A DNA stretch of 64,000 bases from Datura wrightii (lineage: Eukaryota > Streptophyta > Magnoliopsida > Solanales > Solanaceae): NCBI GenBank assembly GCA_035772735.1, contig JASDFA010000019.1:92316001-92380000 (forward strand), given 5' to 3'. Positions within the stretch are counted from its first letter, which is position 1, and each line of letters opens with the position of its first letter. Under the pieces are notes generated by a model. It did not search any database, had not been told where the DNA came from, and saw nothing but the letters and a program-made list of their open reading frames with translations. The position numbers were made by a program, and so were the translations under genes. Below are positions 1 to 12,400 of this stretch, in pieces.

Positions 1-1
1 T

Positions 2-1453
2 CAGAGTTCTGCTGTGTCATCATTAGTTACAGAGGTAAAAGGACGACAGTATGAGGACCCTGACTTAGTCCAGCTCAAAGATAGAGTTCAGAAAGGTAAG
101 GAGTCAGATTTCCAAATGACTGAGGATGATGTGCTACGCTGTAAGGCCCACCTTTGTGTTCCGAACGTTTCAGGGCTTCGCCAGTAGATTATGCATGAGG
201 TACATTACGCTCGCTATTCCCTCCATCCAAGGGCAATGAAAATGTACCACGACATCAGAGAAATCTACTGGTGGCCAGGTATGAAAGCTGAAATAGCTGA
301 ATTTGTATCTAGATGTCCTAACTGTCACCAGGTGAAAGTGGAGCACCAGAAACCGGGCGGTTTGACGCAAGATATAACGGTGCCTACGTGGAAATGGGAA
401 GCGATAAATATGGATTTTGTAACAGGGTTACCCCGTACCAGACGCAGAAATGATTCTATTTGGGTAATAGTTGACAGGCTGACAAAATCAGCTCATTTCC
501 TGCCAGTGAAGGCTACCTTCTTGGTTGAGGATTATGCCAAATTATATATCAGAGAAATAGTTAGATTACATGGAGTGCCGGTATCCATTATTTCAGATAG
601 GGGAGCACAGTTTACAGCTAGATTCTGGCAGTCGTTCCAGAGGGGGTTGGGAACGCAGATTAATTTGAGCACGGCATTCCACTCTCAGACAGATGGGCAG
701 GCTGAGCGGATTATCCAAACGCTCGAAGATATGCTGCGAGCATGTGTATTAGATTTTGGGGGTAGCTGGGATGAGCATCTTTCATTGATTGAATTTGCCT
801 ATAATAATAGTTATCATTTAGCTATCCAGATGGCGCCCTTTGAAGCATTATATGGGCGAAAATGTGGATCGCCGGTGGGCTGGTTTGAAATGGGGGAATC
901 AGCGTTGATTGGGCAAGACATCATTCAACAGTCAGAGGAGAAGGTAAAGCTTATCAGGGAACGCCTGCTGACTGCTCAGAGCCGCCAGAAGTCGTATGCA
1001 GATATGCGGTACAGAAATCTAGAATTTGTGGTAAATGACTGGGTATACCTGAAAGTGTCTCCGATGAAAGGGGTGATGAGATTTGGCAGGAAAGGCAAGC
1101 TTAGCCCGAGATTCATTGGGCCATATCAGATTCGGCGAAGTGTAGGCCGAGTTGCATACGAATTGAACTTGCCTTCGGAGTTAGCATCTGTTCACCCAGT
1201 ATTCCATGTATCTATGTTGAGGAAGTTCGTAGGAGACCCTTCCACTGTTGTTCCAGTTCAGGATGTTCAGGTCACAGAAGAGTTAGCATATGAAGAGGTT
1301 CCAGTAGCTATCTTAGACAGACAGATTCGCAGGTTGAGGAATAAAGATATTGCGTCTGTCAAAGTGTTGTGGCGTAACAGGAACCATGAGGAAATGACGT
1401 GGGAAGCTGAAGAAGATATGAAAGCTAGATATCCTCCCCTATTCCAGGTCTAG
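2..1453 (+). pseudogene. pol: A pol fragment: integrase and chromodomain with one in-frame stop
   Basis: This encodes the integrase that inserts element cDNA, followed by a C-terminal chromodomain of the Tekay type thought to guide integration to heterochromatin. The frame is open from base 2 to 184, then a TAG at 185-187 interrupts just before the His-His-Cys-Cys zinc-binding region (VHYARYSLHP ... CPNC). It then runs uninterrupted from 191 to the natural TAG ending at 1453. The catalytic triad is visible as MDFVTGLP, IISDRGAQFT and TDGQAERIIQ. A GPY/F-like module (FIGPYQIRR ... HPVFHVSMLRK) and the terminal MTWEAEEDMKARYPPLF follow. The stop is at a codon that is GGG in copy B, so it is not a simple CAG change relative to that copy. 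The rest of gag-pol is off-window. Confidence 0.92.
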
Positions 1454-1686
1454 TCAGGCGACAGGTATGTCTGTATTATTACTTATGTAGTACCTTATGG
1501 TTGTATATGTATCAATGAGAAAGATTTATACTTAGCTATCCAGTGGATCCTAAAATATTGTGTGCAGTACCTGTATTGGACTTTTCTGCATTTCGGGCGT
1601 TTTGGTATAGTCCATATTACGGGGGAGACTCTGCCGAAATTTTTCTAAATAAGTAAATTAAGAAGTCCTCTAGATAGCAGTTTCCA

Positions 1687-1718
1687 TTCAAGGACGAATG
1701 TTCTTAAGGGGGGGAGAA
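1687..1718 (+). promoter_or_regulatory. A pre-PPT motif and polypurine tract
   Basis: TTCAAGGACGAA at 1687-1698 is followed by the polypurine tract AAGGGGGGGAGAA at 1706-1718, directly against the LTR start. The tract primes plus-strand DNA synthesis in LTR retroelements. The upstream motif recurs in other families of this window. Confidence 0.85.
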
Positions 1719-4222
1719 TGTTATACCCCGTAAGATTTCTGACACCTAGATGGCCTATTCGCATGTTGGTTAAGCACATTTGAAGGCCATACGTGCTAAA
1801 GAAAGGCCCGGGAAAAAGATCGAACGAGAAACCTGTCGAACCATCGCGGAAGGAGCCGAGGCAGATCCCCTCCGCGATGGCAGCGTGTCACGGAGTTGAA
1901 ACCTCCGCGTTGGCTCCGTGACACGTTGGCCTTGTCCAGGACCAAGTATATAAAGCCCCACTTCGGTTTTAAATAATATTAACTTATAAATTTCCAGTGA
2001 AACAGAGGGGAAAAACCAGAGGAAGAAAAGGAACGAAGAGGGTAATATAATTTTCATCCTATTACGCTGCTAAACGTTGTCCAAACTCAAATTAACCTTA
2101 GATACTGAGGTATTTAGCAGCAGAGAGCATTCCTATGGATTTAGTTTCGTGAAATACGACCGACGAATCGTCGATCTACCGAGCTAAAGTAAGTAGAATT
2201 GCTCTAAACTAGTGTCTATGTGTTCCTAGCTGTGAAGTGAATATTTCTCCCTTCTGGACCTCTAAAAAATAGCGAGTTTTCGACCGTCTTTCGATAAGCC
2301 TAAGTTTAGGCTATAAATTATATCGAAAGTGACGTTGTTCCTTAAATAAAGCTACAGTTGATATTAATTGATATATTTATAAATGCAGTTGGGAGAAATA
2401 GTTGAAGTGTTGGCCGAGACTCGTCCGACAGACGGATAGTTCGAGGATAAGGTATGTAAAGCTAGTTTACCCGGCAAGTTAGTAAATCTCAGTATAGTAA
2501 AGTAATTTAAAGGCCAGTAGAATATTCAGAAGTTATGTGTTATGTTTATTACGAATGTTGGTACGATATTAGAAGCATCATGTTATAATTAGCGCGAAAC
2601 TTGCTAGCACGATATAGTTTCTAATATAAGTGTTAGGAACTGCACAACATGCTCAATATGTGATGTAATGCAGAATATTAGGACATTATCGTATTCAGTT
2701 GAAACCCAGTAAAACAATGTAATATCTGTAAGGCATCTCAGAAGTAGAATGATAGGTTAAAATGAAGTTTAGAAAGCATGTCAGAAATAGTAAATCATGT
2801 TATTACAGAAACTCAGTATACAACACAGTATGGCAGAAGATTATATTTATACATATATACTATTATCAGTCTCAGCATGTATTAAGTACGTATACATTAC
2901 TATTACTAGTTCAGTACACAGTCTGTACGGATACTTTACTACTATTAGCTTCAGTATGTGGGATATGCAGATAGTATTACCTAGCATCCATGACCGCCCC
3001 AGGGTTAATAGCTATATCGACTCGTCCGCTAGAGGAAGAGGATACGTCGCTCTATGGAGTGGCATGCTGTCCCACAGAGGACGAAGATGGGATGCCAATT
3101 TTCCCCATATTGTGCCTTGGTTGGCCCTTACACACCCCTGTCGAGCGGATACGCCCGGGTGTTGATTCAGGAGTCCTCCTGACTCAGGTACAGTTATAGT
3201 TAGGGGCTCAGCGAGCCCAAGTGCATACCCAGGGGACCGATAGGATGCTTATAGTTATTATAGGAGATGGGAGGACCGGGGTAGGGGTATAGATTCTGTG
3301 CTGGTTGTACCTCCCGGCTTATGGGGGCCGGGTAAGGTTTGTGTGAGCTATGTTATGTTATGTTATGTTATACCATGTTACATTAGATGCGAGTAGATCG
3401 GCAGTAGAACGATACGTCTCCAGGTATGACTCCTACTCCTTCTAGTATAGTTAAGAGTAGGCATAATTTACATTATCAGACAGTTAATTTATTCCATCCT
3501 ATTTCAGTTTCATCAGTTGTAATGTTGTTTTCAGATATTCCTTTCAGTTACTGTTTTACATACTCAGTACTAGCGGTACTGACGCCCGGTTGGGCGCTAC
3601 ATTACTTGCCTGTAGGTACCCATAGACGAGGAGGCGGTCCCTCGTGATTCCTGTCAGCGATCGAGTATTCAGCTCCTGTCATCCGAAGACTGAATTCCAA
3701 AGGTGTATTTCGTTTTCTTTTGTTGTACAGTACGGGTAGGTCGGCGCCCTGTCACGATCATTTCTATTGATATTCCTAGAGGCTTGCAGTCTGTATATAT
3801 TTTCCTGTGGTCAGTTGAGCCGGTCGCATGAGGCTGTGCAGTTGTATAGCTGTTAGTACTTTTATTTCTTTTATGTTGTCCGTGTGGGGCCATAGCTTGA
3901 CAGTAGTGGTGACCTTGCCGGTCAAGTAGCTTTCCAGTATTTCATTGTTGAGTTGCAGATAACTAGACAGCATGGTGGCCTTGTCGGCCTGCATAGGTCT
4001 CCCTATATTGAATGTGTTCTGGCTAGCTGATAGTGCAGGTACAGGTGGCTATAGGCCAGTTGGCCGGAGGCTGTGTTTATAGCCGTTATATAGCAGGTTG
4101 ATTTCTTGGAATAGAATCAGGGCCAGCCAAAAGCACCAGACGTGCTTAGGCTGAACCTTCTAGCAGTCCAGAATCTAGCAGGCACCAGGTGCCCGTCATA
4201 CCCTCCAGGGTGGGGCGTGACA
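1719..4222 (+). repeat. A 3' LTR (2504 bp)
   Basis: Starts TGTTATACCCCG and ends GGGTGGGGCGTGACA. The ends form an imperfect inverted repeat longer than TG..CA. A palindromic GC-rich cassette lies at 1841-1929, followed by a TATA box TATATAAAG at 1947-1955, 229 bases into the LTR. A (TATGT)n pentanucleotide tract is at about 3344-3372. Small open frames inside are not genes. Confidence 0.92.
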
Positions 4223-4591
4223 CCTCCCCTACCTCAAATCATCTAATAGGTGATCTACACCTCTGCCCATAAAGAGCCTCGAATGGAGCCATCTGAATTC
4301 TGAAGTGATAACAGTTATTGTAGGCAAACTCGATGAGAGGCAAATGGTGATCCCAACTACCCTTAAAATCAATCACACACGTTCTCAACATATCCTCAAG
4401 AATCTGAATGGTCCATTCAGCCTGACCATCTGTCTACAGATGAAAAGCTATGCTAAGCTTTACCTGAGTACCAAGACCCTTCTGAAATAATCTACAAAAC
4501 TAAGGGGTGAATTGGATACCCCTATCAAAGATGATGGACAAGGGAACTCCATGCAACCGAACTAACTCCCAAATGTATAATCTAGCATAAT
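4223..4591 (-). pseudogene. pol: O integrase core fragment
   Basis: Minus-strand translation gives the catalytic core of a chromovirus integrase, including IIFDRGIQFT (second Asp; the usual Ser is Phe) and the TDGQAE-type third motif. Its downstream end is cut by element A at 4222 and its upstream end by element B at 4592. The upstream continuation is at 14643. Multiple stops are present, so it cannot encode an enzyme. Confidence 0.82.
4587..4591. repeat. Target-site duplication of B, left copy (ATAAT)
   Basis: ATAAT immediately before the B 5' LTR is repeated at 14643-14647 immediately after the 3' LTR. A perfect 5-base duplication shows both ends of B come from a single insertion. Confidence 0.95.
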
Positions 4592-7171
4592 TGTTATACC
4601 CCGTAGAATTTTCGGCACCTAAATGACCTATTCGCACGTTGGTTAAGCATATTTGAAAGCCATACGTGCTAAAGAAAGGCCCGGGAAAAGATCGGACGAG
4701 AAACCTATCGAACCATCGCGGAAGGAGCCGAGGAAGAGCCCCTCCGCGATGGCAGTGTGTCACGGAGGTGGAGCCTCCGCGTTGGCTTTGTGACACGTTG
4801 GCCTTGTCCAGGCCAAGTATATAAAGCCCCATTTCGGTTTTAAATGATTAATCACTTATAAAACTCCAGAAACAGAGAGGAAAACGCAGGAGAAGGGAAA
4901 GGAACGAAGAAGTAATATAATTTTCGTCCGATTACGCTGCTAAACATTGTCCAAACTCAAATTAACCTCAGATACCGAGGTATTTAGCAGCAGAGAGCAT
5001 TCATACGGATTTAGTTTCGTGAAATACAGCCGATGAATCGTCGAGCTACCGAGCTAAGGTAAGTGGAATTGCTCTAAATTAGTGTCTATGTGTTCCTAGC
5101 TGTGAAGTGAATATTTCTCCCTTCTGGACTGCTGAAAAATAGCGAGTTTTCGACCGTCTTTCGATAAGCCTATGTTTAGGCTATAAACTATATCGAAAGT
5201 GACGTTGCTCTTTACAATAAAGCTGTATTTAGTATCGATTAGCACATTTATGAATGCAGTTGGGAGAAAATAGTTGAAGTACTGGCCGAGCCTCGTCCAA
5301 CAGTCGGATAGTTCGAGGATAAGGTATGTAAAGCTAGTTTCCTCGGCAAGTTAGTAATCTTGGTACAATACAGTAATTTAAAGGCCAGTAGAATATTCAG
5401 AAGCCATGTATGATGTTTACTATGAATGATGGTACGATACTAGAAACATTATGTTATGATCAGCGTGAGACTTGCTAGCACGATATAGATTCTAATATAA
5501 GTGTTAAGAACGGCACAACATGCTCAGTATGTGATGTGACACAGAATGTTAGGATATCATTGTATTTAGTTGAAATCTAGTAAAGCAATGTAATATTTGT
5601 AAGACATCTCAGAAATAGAACGATAAGTTAAAGCGAAGTTAGAAAGCATATTAGGACTAGCAAATCATGTTACTATAGAAACTCAGTATACAACATAGTT
5701 TCGACAGAAAGACCATATCTTGTTCAGCATTAGCCCCAGTACAGTCTGGCAGAAGACTACATTTGTACATATATACTACTACCAGCCTCATCATGCATTA
5801 AGTACGTACATATTACTATCTCTAGCTCAGCATATAGTATATACAAATACTTCACCGCTATTAGCTTCAGTATGTGGGACATGCAGATAGTATTACTAGT
5901 TGAGACTGTTGTATTGTTTGGGGTTGGACTACCTAGCATCCATGACCGCCCAGGGTTAATAGCTGTATCGACTCGTCCGCCAGAGGACGAGGATACTTCG
6001 CTCTACGGAGTGGCATACCGTCCCACAGGGGACGAAGATGGGATGCCAGTTTTCCCCATATTGTGCCTTGGTCGGCCCTTATACACCCCCGTCGAGCGGA
6101 TACGCCAGGGGTGTCGATTCAGGAGTCCCCCGGACTCAGGTACAGTTATAGTCAGGGGCTCAGCGAGCCCAAGTGCATACCTAGGGGACCAGCAGGATGC
6201 TTATAGTTATTATAGGAGATGGGACGACCGGGGTAGGGGTATAGATTGCATGTTGGTTGTACCTCCCGGCTTATGGGGGCCGGGTAAGGTTTGTGTGTGC
6301 TATGTATGTTATGATATGTTGTTTTGTGTTATAATGGATACGAGTAGGTCGACAGTAGAATGATAAATCCTCAGGTATGACTCCTGCTCCTCCCAGTATG
6401 ACTAAGAGAAGGTATGACTTACATTATCAAACAGTTAATCTATTCCTTCCTACTTCAGTTTCATCAGTTATATTGTTGTTTTCAGATATTTCTTTCAGTT
6501 ATTGCTTTACATACTCAGTACCAGCGGTACTGACACCCGGTGGGGCGCTGCATTACTTGCCTGCAGGTACTCATAGACGAGCAGGCGATACCGCGTGATT
6601 CCTGGCAGCAATCGAGTATTCAGCTCCTGTAATCCGGAGACTGAATTCCAGAGCTGTATTTCATTTTCTTTTGTTGTATAGTACGGGTAGGTCGGGGCCC
6701 TGTCCCGATCATTTCTACTATTATTCCTAGAGGCTTGCAGTCTGTATATATTTCCCTGTGGTCAGATGAGCCGGTCGTGTGAGGCTGTGCAGTTGTATAA
6801 CTGTTAGAACTTGTGTTTCCTTTATGTTTGCCGTGTGGGGCCATAGTTTGACAGTAGTGGTGACCTTGCCGGTCACGTAGCTATCCAGTACTTCATGGTT
6901 GAGCTATAGATAACTAGACAGCATGGTGTCTTTGTCGGCCCGCATAGGTTTCCCTATATTGACATGTTTCTGGTCAGCTGTTAGTACAAGTACAGGAGGC
7001 TATAGGCCAATGGGCCGGGGGCTGTGTTTAGAGCCGTTATATAGCCCTTTGTTTCCAAAAATGTGAGTTAGAGCCAGCCAGGCACCAGATGTGCCCAGGC
7101 TTAGCAGTCCAGTAGTTCAGGTCCTAGTAGGGCACCAGGTGCCAGTCATACCCCCAAGGCGGGGTGTGACA
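4592..7171 (+). repeat. B 5' LTR (2580 bp)
   Basis: Runs from TGTTATACCCCG to GGCGGGGTGTGACA. The TATA box TATATAAAG is at 4818-4826, preceded by a palindromic cassette at about 4711-4801. It retains the segment 5368-5738 that the 3' LTR has lost. Confidence 0.96.
4818..4826 (+). promoter_or_regulatory. B LTR promoter TATA box
   Basis: TATATAAAG, 227 bases into the LTR and just downstream of two GC-rich inverted repeats. The same box at the same offset is found at 1947 (A), 12660 (B 3' LTR) and 57704 (F), and on the minus strand at 36518-36526 and 44348-44356 (C). This conservation supports it as the element promoter. Confidence 0.75.
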
Positions 7172-7175
7172 AACT

Positions 7176-7187
7176 TGGTATCAGAGC
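7176..7187 (+). promoter_or_regulatory. B primer-binding site (initiator Met tRNA)
   Basis: TGGTATCAGAGC, four bases after the LTR, is complementary to the 3' end of plant initiator methionine tRNA and primes minus-strand synthesis. The same 12-mer and spacing occur in C and F. Confidence 0.93.
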
Positions 7188-7384
7188 AGGTCTTATCTCA
7201 GGGAGTCTGTAAGCCGTGCTAAGTAGAGTCCTGTCCATGGATGTGTTGTGCACCACATACTATGGGTAGGAGGCTGCAAGGCATGATAGGATGGTTGTCT
7301 TTTATTCTTATTCAGTCGTGCTGTAGAGCGGTACAATATAGGGTTGAGTCCCTAAAAGCTTGCTATATTCTTTGGTTACAGATA

Positions 7385-8584
7385 ATGTCAGACCAGCGAC
7401 ATCCTATCACAGGCCAGAGCTTAGATATTGCAGCAGCGGAAGGCACCAGCAGGATGCCTCACCCTCGTTTAGAAATAGCCTGATCAGAGGGCACTACAGA
7501 GGCATCGTCCCAGCCTTCTCAGCAGTCTCCACCACATCAGGAGCCGCTTGGGGCGACACTACCTTCAGCAGTCTCTATACCGACACCTTCCGACCAGGAG
7601 GTTAGGAGTGCTGTAGTTATGTTAGCACAGATGATGGCTGCTCAGCATCACCCAATGCCGTCTACAGTTGCGGAGTCATCAGGAGGGCCCGGTAGTTCGA
7701 GGGTCTGAGAGTTCTTAGCTCTGAATCCCCCACAGTTTACAGGTACGGACCGGACAGAGGACCCTCAGGATTTTCTGGATCAAATGCAGAGAATCTTCAG
7801 GGTTATGAATGCCACATCTACAGAATCAATTGAGTTGGCAGCATTTCGGTTACGGGACATCGCCGTGTTATTGTATGAAAGTTGGGAAAGGTCCCGAGGG
7901 AGAGATGTTTCCCCTCCGACCTGGTCCAGCTTTTCAAGAGCTTTTTTGGATCACTATTTGCCACGGGGGATTCGACAGGCCCGGGTAGACCAGTTCCTAC
8001 ATCTGGAGCAGGGGGCCATGAGTGTTCGGGAATATTCCTTGCGGTTTGATTCTTTGGCTCGATATGCACCGGCCTTTGTTGATACCATGGCATCCAAAGT
8101 GCACCGCTTTATCATGGGGTTGAATCCAGAATATGTTGATACTTGTATTACGGCCACACTGCGAGAGGACATGGACGTTGCTCAAATTCAGGTATTTGCC
8201 CAGAATATTGAGGGCATCAGATAACGACATCGGGAGATCAGAAGGGTCAATCAGGAACAGCATCGCTGGGACAGGCCAGTTGAGTTACAGAGGGAGGCCT
8301 GGGGAGGACCCAGGCCATGATTGTTAGACAAGCCGCCCAGACCCCCACCTCCGCCACCGTCGCAGGGGGGTAGATTCAGCCGCAGGGGGCAGTCAGAGAC
8401 TGGTAGAGGCTCGCAGATGGCAGATTCACCATTACAGAGAAGGGCGGAGCAGAGTAGGTATACCCTACCACTTTGCCCTATATGCAGTCGACGCCATCCT
8501 AGAGCATGCAGGTATGGTTCCACCGCATGTTATATTTGTGGCCAAGAAGGCCATTTGATGAAAGATTGCCCAGCCAGAGGATGA
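7385..8584 (+). pseudogene. gag: B gag (capsid, nucleocapsid) with in-frame stops
   Basis: The ATG at 7385 begins MSDQRHPITG, the same start as in F. A retrotransposon-gag capsid domain lies at about 7720-8220 (FLDQMQRIFRV ... LNPEYVDTC). A proline-rich linker and a CCHC zinc knuckle CYICGQEGHLMKDC at 8528-8569 follow. Gag would form the virus-like particle and bind element RNA. The frame is interrupted by TGA 7481, TGA 7706, TAA 8222, TGA 8318 and TGA 8582, but no base is gained or lost against the frame. In F the matching codons are CGA, CGA, CAG, CGA and CGA. Confidence 0.92.
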
Positions 8585-9424
8585 GAGGACCGAGATAGAC
8601 AGGATAGGGCATCTGCAAGGTCACGATCCACAGCATCCTCAACTGGGCGCAGGCCCTCAGTTTCAGTAGGCAGGGGTCGGGGCTGATCAGGGGCCTCTAG
8701 TACAGGTACGGGTCCAAGCCGCGCATATGCTTTACCAGGGAGGCAAGATTCAGAAGCGTCACCTGATGTTGTGACAGGTATGCTAACTATCTGCTCACAT
8801 CCTGCTTATGTGTTGATTGATCCAGGGTCTACTTTGTCCTACATTACTCCATTTGTGGCATGAAAGTTTAGTATTGCACCAGAATTATTGCAGCAGCCCT
8901 TTTTAGTATCCACGCCCGTCGGTGACTCTATCATAGCTAATCGAATCTACCGCGGGTGTACAGTAGAGGTTGCTTACTATCAGACCACAGTAGATCTGGT
9001 CGAGTTAGAAATGATAGACTTCGATGCCATAATGGGTATGGAGTGGTTAGTACCGTGTTTTGCCAACGTTGAATGTTGGACCAAGACGGTCCGATTCCAC
9101 TTCCCGGGAGAAGTAGTGCGGGAGTGGAAGGGCAGCACTGCTACGCCAAAAGGTAGGTTTATTTCCTACCTTCAGGCGAGAAAGTTAATATCTAAGGGAT
9201 GTATTTACCATCTGGTCAGAGTCCAGGATGTCCAAGCAGAATTTCCGACGCTCCAGTCTGTTCCAGTGGTGAACGAATTCCCTGATGTGTTCCCAGATGA
9301 GTTACCTGGTATTTCCCCAGAAAGGGAAATAGACTTTGCTATCGACTTGCTACCAGGTACTCAGCCGATATCAATTCCTCCCTATCGTATGGATCAGGCA
9401 GAACTCAGAGAATTAAAGGAGTAG
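8585..9424 (+). pseudogene. pol: B protease region of gag-pol
   Basis: Continues in the same frame as gag. The retropepsin motif LIDPGST has its catalytic Asp codon at 8819-8821, followed by LSYITPFVA and a C-terminal body with VDLVELEMIDFDAIMGMEWL. The enzyme would cleave the gag-pol polyprotein. Stops are TGA 8684, TGA 8861 and TAG 9422. F has CGA at the second and CAG at the third; at the first it has AGA, so that change is not a simple transition unless the ancestor was CGA. The region leads directly into reverse transcriptase. Confidence 0.88.
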
Positions 9425-10720
9425 TTGAAAGATTTATTGGATAAAGGTTTCATCAGGCCAAGTTCTTCACCGTGGGGTGCGCCAGTTTTATTTGTGAGGA
9501 AGAAAGATGGCTCGCTCCGAATGTGCATAGATTATCAGCAAGTAAACAAAGTTACAGTAAAGAATAAGTACCCGCTCCCCAGAATTGATGACTTATTTGA
9601 TCAGTTGCAGGGAGCCAGATACTTTTCTAAGATTGACTTGCGGTCTGGATATCACCAGGTCCGAGTACGTGAGAGAGATATTCCTAAGACAGCGTTCAGG
9701 ACCCAATATGGACATTTTGAATTTCTAGTCATGTCCTTCGGGTTAACGAATGCCCCGGAAGTCTTCATGGACCTGATGAACAGTATTTTCAGACCTTTCC
9801 TGGACTTGTTCGTGATAGTGTTCATTGATGACATTCTGGTGTATTCTCACTCTGAAGCAGATCACCGGACTCATTTGCGGACAGTGCTCCAGATTCTCAG
9901 GGACCGTCAGCTGTATGCTAAATTTTCTAAGTGTGAATTCTGGCTTAACTCAGTGGCCTTTTTAGGGTATATCGTGTCGGATGCTGGTATACAGGTAGAC
10001 AAGCAGAAAATAGAAGCAGTTAAGTCATGGCCTAGGCCTACCACTCCGACTGAAGTTCATAGCTTTCTAGGGTTGGCAGGATATTACAGGATGTTCGTTA
10101 AAGGGTTCTCGACCATTGCCGCACCTCTAACCAAATTGACACAGAAAGCAGCAAAGTTTCAATGGACAGAGGCATGCGAGCAGAGCTTCCAGGAACTGAA
10201 AGACAAATTAACCTCCGCCCCAGTATTAGCATTGCCGGAAGGCACAAAAGGTTATTCAGTCTATTGCGACGCGTCAAGCGTCGGGTTAGGTTGTGTGTTG
10301 ATGCAGCATGGTAGAGTAATTGCATATGCTTCCAGATAGCTGAGGAAACACGAAAAGAATTACCCTACCCACGACCTGGAATTGGCCGCAGTAATCCACG
10401 CCTTAAAGATGTGGAGGCATTACTTGTACGGCATCCATGTTGATATTTTCACAGATCACAAGAGCCTACAGTACATCTTCACTCAGAGGGAGTTGAATCT
10501 GCGGCAACGCCGCTGGTTGGAGCTGTTAAAAGATTATGATGTGAACATTCTGTATCACCCGGGAAAAGCTAATGTTGTAGAAGATGCCCTGAGCCGTAAG
10601 TCAATGGGGAGTTTGGCGTATTTGCGACCTGAGAAACGGAAGTTAGCCAAAGAAATTCATCAGCTAGCTGGTTTAGCCGTTCGAGTAATGGAAACAGAAA
10701 ATAATAGAGCAGTAATTTAG
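9425..10720 (+). pseudogene. pol: B reverse transcriptase and RNase H
   Basis: The reverse transcriptase fingers and palm are seen as APVLFVRKKDGSLRMCIDY, KIDLRSGYHQVRV and the catalytic FIDD at 9821-9832. The connection domain (FLGLAGYYRMFV) leads to RNase H with YCDASS (catalytic Asp codon 10268-10270), DLELAAV and FTDHKSLQY. These activities copy element RNA into DNA and degrade the template. The frame is open apart from TAG 10337 and TAG 10718, both CAG in F. All catalytic residues I can place are retained, so loss of function comes from the stops. Confidence 0.93.
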
Positions 10721-12169
10721 AATTCGGCTGTGTCATCATTAGTTACAGAGGTAAAAGAACGACAGTACGAGGATCTTGATTTAGTCCAGCTCAGAGATAG
10801 AATTCGGAAAGGTAAGGAGTCAGATTTCCAAATGACTGAGGATGATGTGCTACGCTGTATGGGCCACCTCTGTGTCTTGGATGTTTCAGGGCTTCGCGGG
10901 CGGATCATGCACGAGGTACATTACGCTCGCTATTCCCTTCATCCAGGAGCGACGAAGATGTACCACGACATCAGAGATATCTACTGGTGGCCAGGTATGA
11001 AAGCTGAGATCGCTGAATTTGTATCTAGATGTTCTAACTGTCAGCAGGTGAAAGCAGAGCACCAGAAGCCGGGCGGTTTGACGCAAGATATAACGGTGCC
11101 TATGTGGAAATGGGAAACAATAAACATGGATTTTGTAATAGGGTTACCCCATACCAGACGCAGAAATGATTCCATTTGGGTAATAGTTGACAGGCTGACA
11201 AAGTCAGCTCATTTCCTGCCAGTGAAGGCTACCTTCTCGGCTGAGGATTATGCCGAATTATATATCAGAGAAATAGTCAGATTACATGGAGTGTCGGTAT
11301 CCATCATTTCAGATAGGGGAGCACAGTTTACAACTAGATTCTGGCAGTCGTTCCAGAGGGGTTTGGGAACGCAGATCAATTTGAGCACAACATTCCACCC
11401 CCAGACAGATGGGCAAGCTGAGCGGACTATCCAAACGCTCGAAGATATGCTACGAGTGTGTGTGCTAGATTTTAGGGGTAGCTGGGATGAGCATCTTTCG
11501 TTAATTGAATTTGCTTATAATAATAGCTATCATTCAGCCATCCAAATGGCGCCTTTCGAGGCATTATACGGGCGAAAATGCAGGTCGCCGATTGGTTAGT
11601 TTGAAATAGGAGAATCACCATTGGTTGGCCCAGACATTGTTCGGCAGTCAGAGGAAAAGATAAGGCTTATCCGAGAACATTTACTGACTGCTCAGAGCCG
11701 AAAGAAGTCTTATGCAGATATGCGGCGCAGAAATCTAGAATTTGTGGTAAATGACTGGGTATATCTGAAGGTGTCTCCGATGAAAGGGGTGATGAGATTT
11801 GGCAAGAAAGGCAAGCTTAGCCCGAGATTTATTGGGCCATATCAGATTCGGCGAAGAATAGGCCGAGTTGCATACGAATTGAACTTGCCTCCAGAGTTAG
11901 CATCTGTTCACCCAGTATTCCATGTCTCTATGTTGAGAAAGTTTGTAGGGGACCCTTCTACAGTAGTTCCAGTTCAGGATGTCCAGGTCACAGAAGAGTT
12001 AGCATATGAAGAGGTTCCCGTAGCTATATTAGACAGACAGATTCACAGGTTGAGGACTAAAGATGTTGCGTCTGTCAAAGTATTGTGGCGTAACAGGAAC
12101 CGTGAGGAAATGACGTGGGAAGTTGAAGAAGATATGAAAGCCAGATACCCTCACCTATTTCAGGCCTAG
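10721..12169 (+). pseudogene. pol: B integrase and chromodomain
   Basis: Same frame continues: zinc-binding region (VHYARYSLHP ... CSNC), catalytic core (MDFVIGLP, IISDRGAQFT, TDGQAERTIQ), GPY/F-like module (FIGPYQIRRRIG) and Tekay-type C-terminal chromodomain ending MTWEVEEDMKARYPHLF. The natural stop TAG is at 12167-12169. One premature TAG at 11597 replaces a TGG that is present in A. The product would integrate element DNA, with the chromodomain likely biasing insertion to silenced chromatin. Confidence 0.92.
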
Positions 12170-12400
12170 TCAGGCGACAGGTATGTCCGTATTATTACTT
12201 ATGTAGTACCTTATAGTTGTATGTGTGTGAATGAGAAGGATTGGTACTTAGTTATCCAGTGGATCTTAAAATATTGTGTGCAGTACCTGTATTGGACTTT
12301 TCTGCATTTCAGGGTTTTGCTATAGTCCATATTACAGGGGAAACTCTGCCAAAATTTTTCTAGAAAGTAAGTTAAGTAGTCCTCCAAATAGCAGTGTACA

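Larger units (their letters stand above)
1..4222 (+). mobile_element. Element A: Tekay-like Ty3/gypsy retrotransposon, 3' part only
   Basis: The 3' half of a chromodomain-bearing LTR retrotransposon enters from the left edge. In order it shows the end of pol (integrase and chromodomain), a polypurine tract and a 3' LTR starting TGTTATACCCC and ending GGGGCGTGACA. It sits inside the integrase gene of the older minus-strand element O, whose sequence resumes at 4223. The five bases after the LTR are CCTCC; the matching target duplication and the 5' LTR lie outside the window. A shares a (TATGT)n tract in its LTR with element F, so A and F look like one subfamily. Confidence 0.93.

Noticed and set aside
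2797..3165. 122-codon ORF, and similar ORFs at 5872-6363, 13202-13588 and 58763-58999
   Set aside because: All lie at one place inside copies of the same Tekay LTR, so they recur because the LTR recurs. No domain is visible.
3344..3376. (TATGT)n tract as a centromeric-type satellite
   Set aside because: Only a few units, confined to one LTR position and also in F; a microsatellite within the LTR.
10098..10325. Minus-strand ORFs inside B, C and F pol (for example 9652-9834, 10098-10325, 62514-62696)
   Set aside because: Shadows of the plus-strand pol frame, recurring wherever pol recurs.
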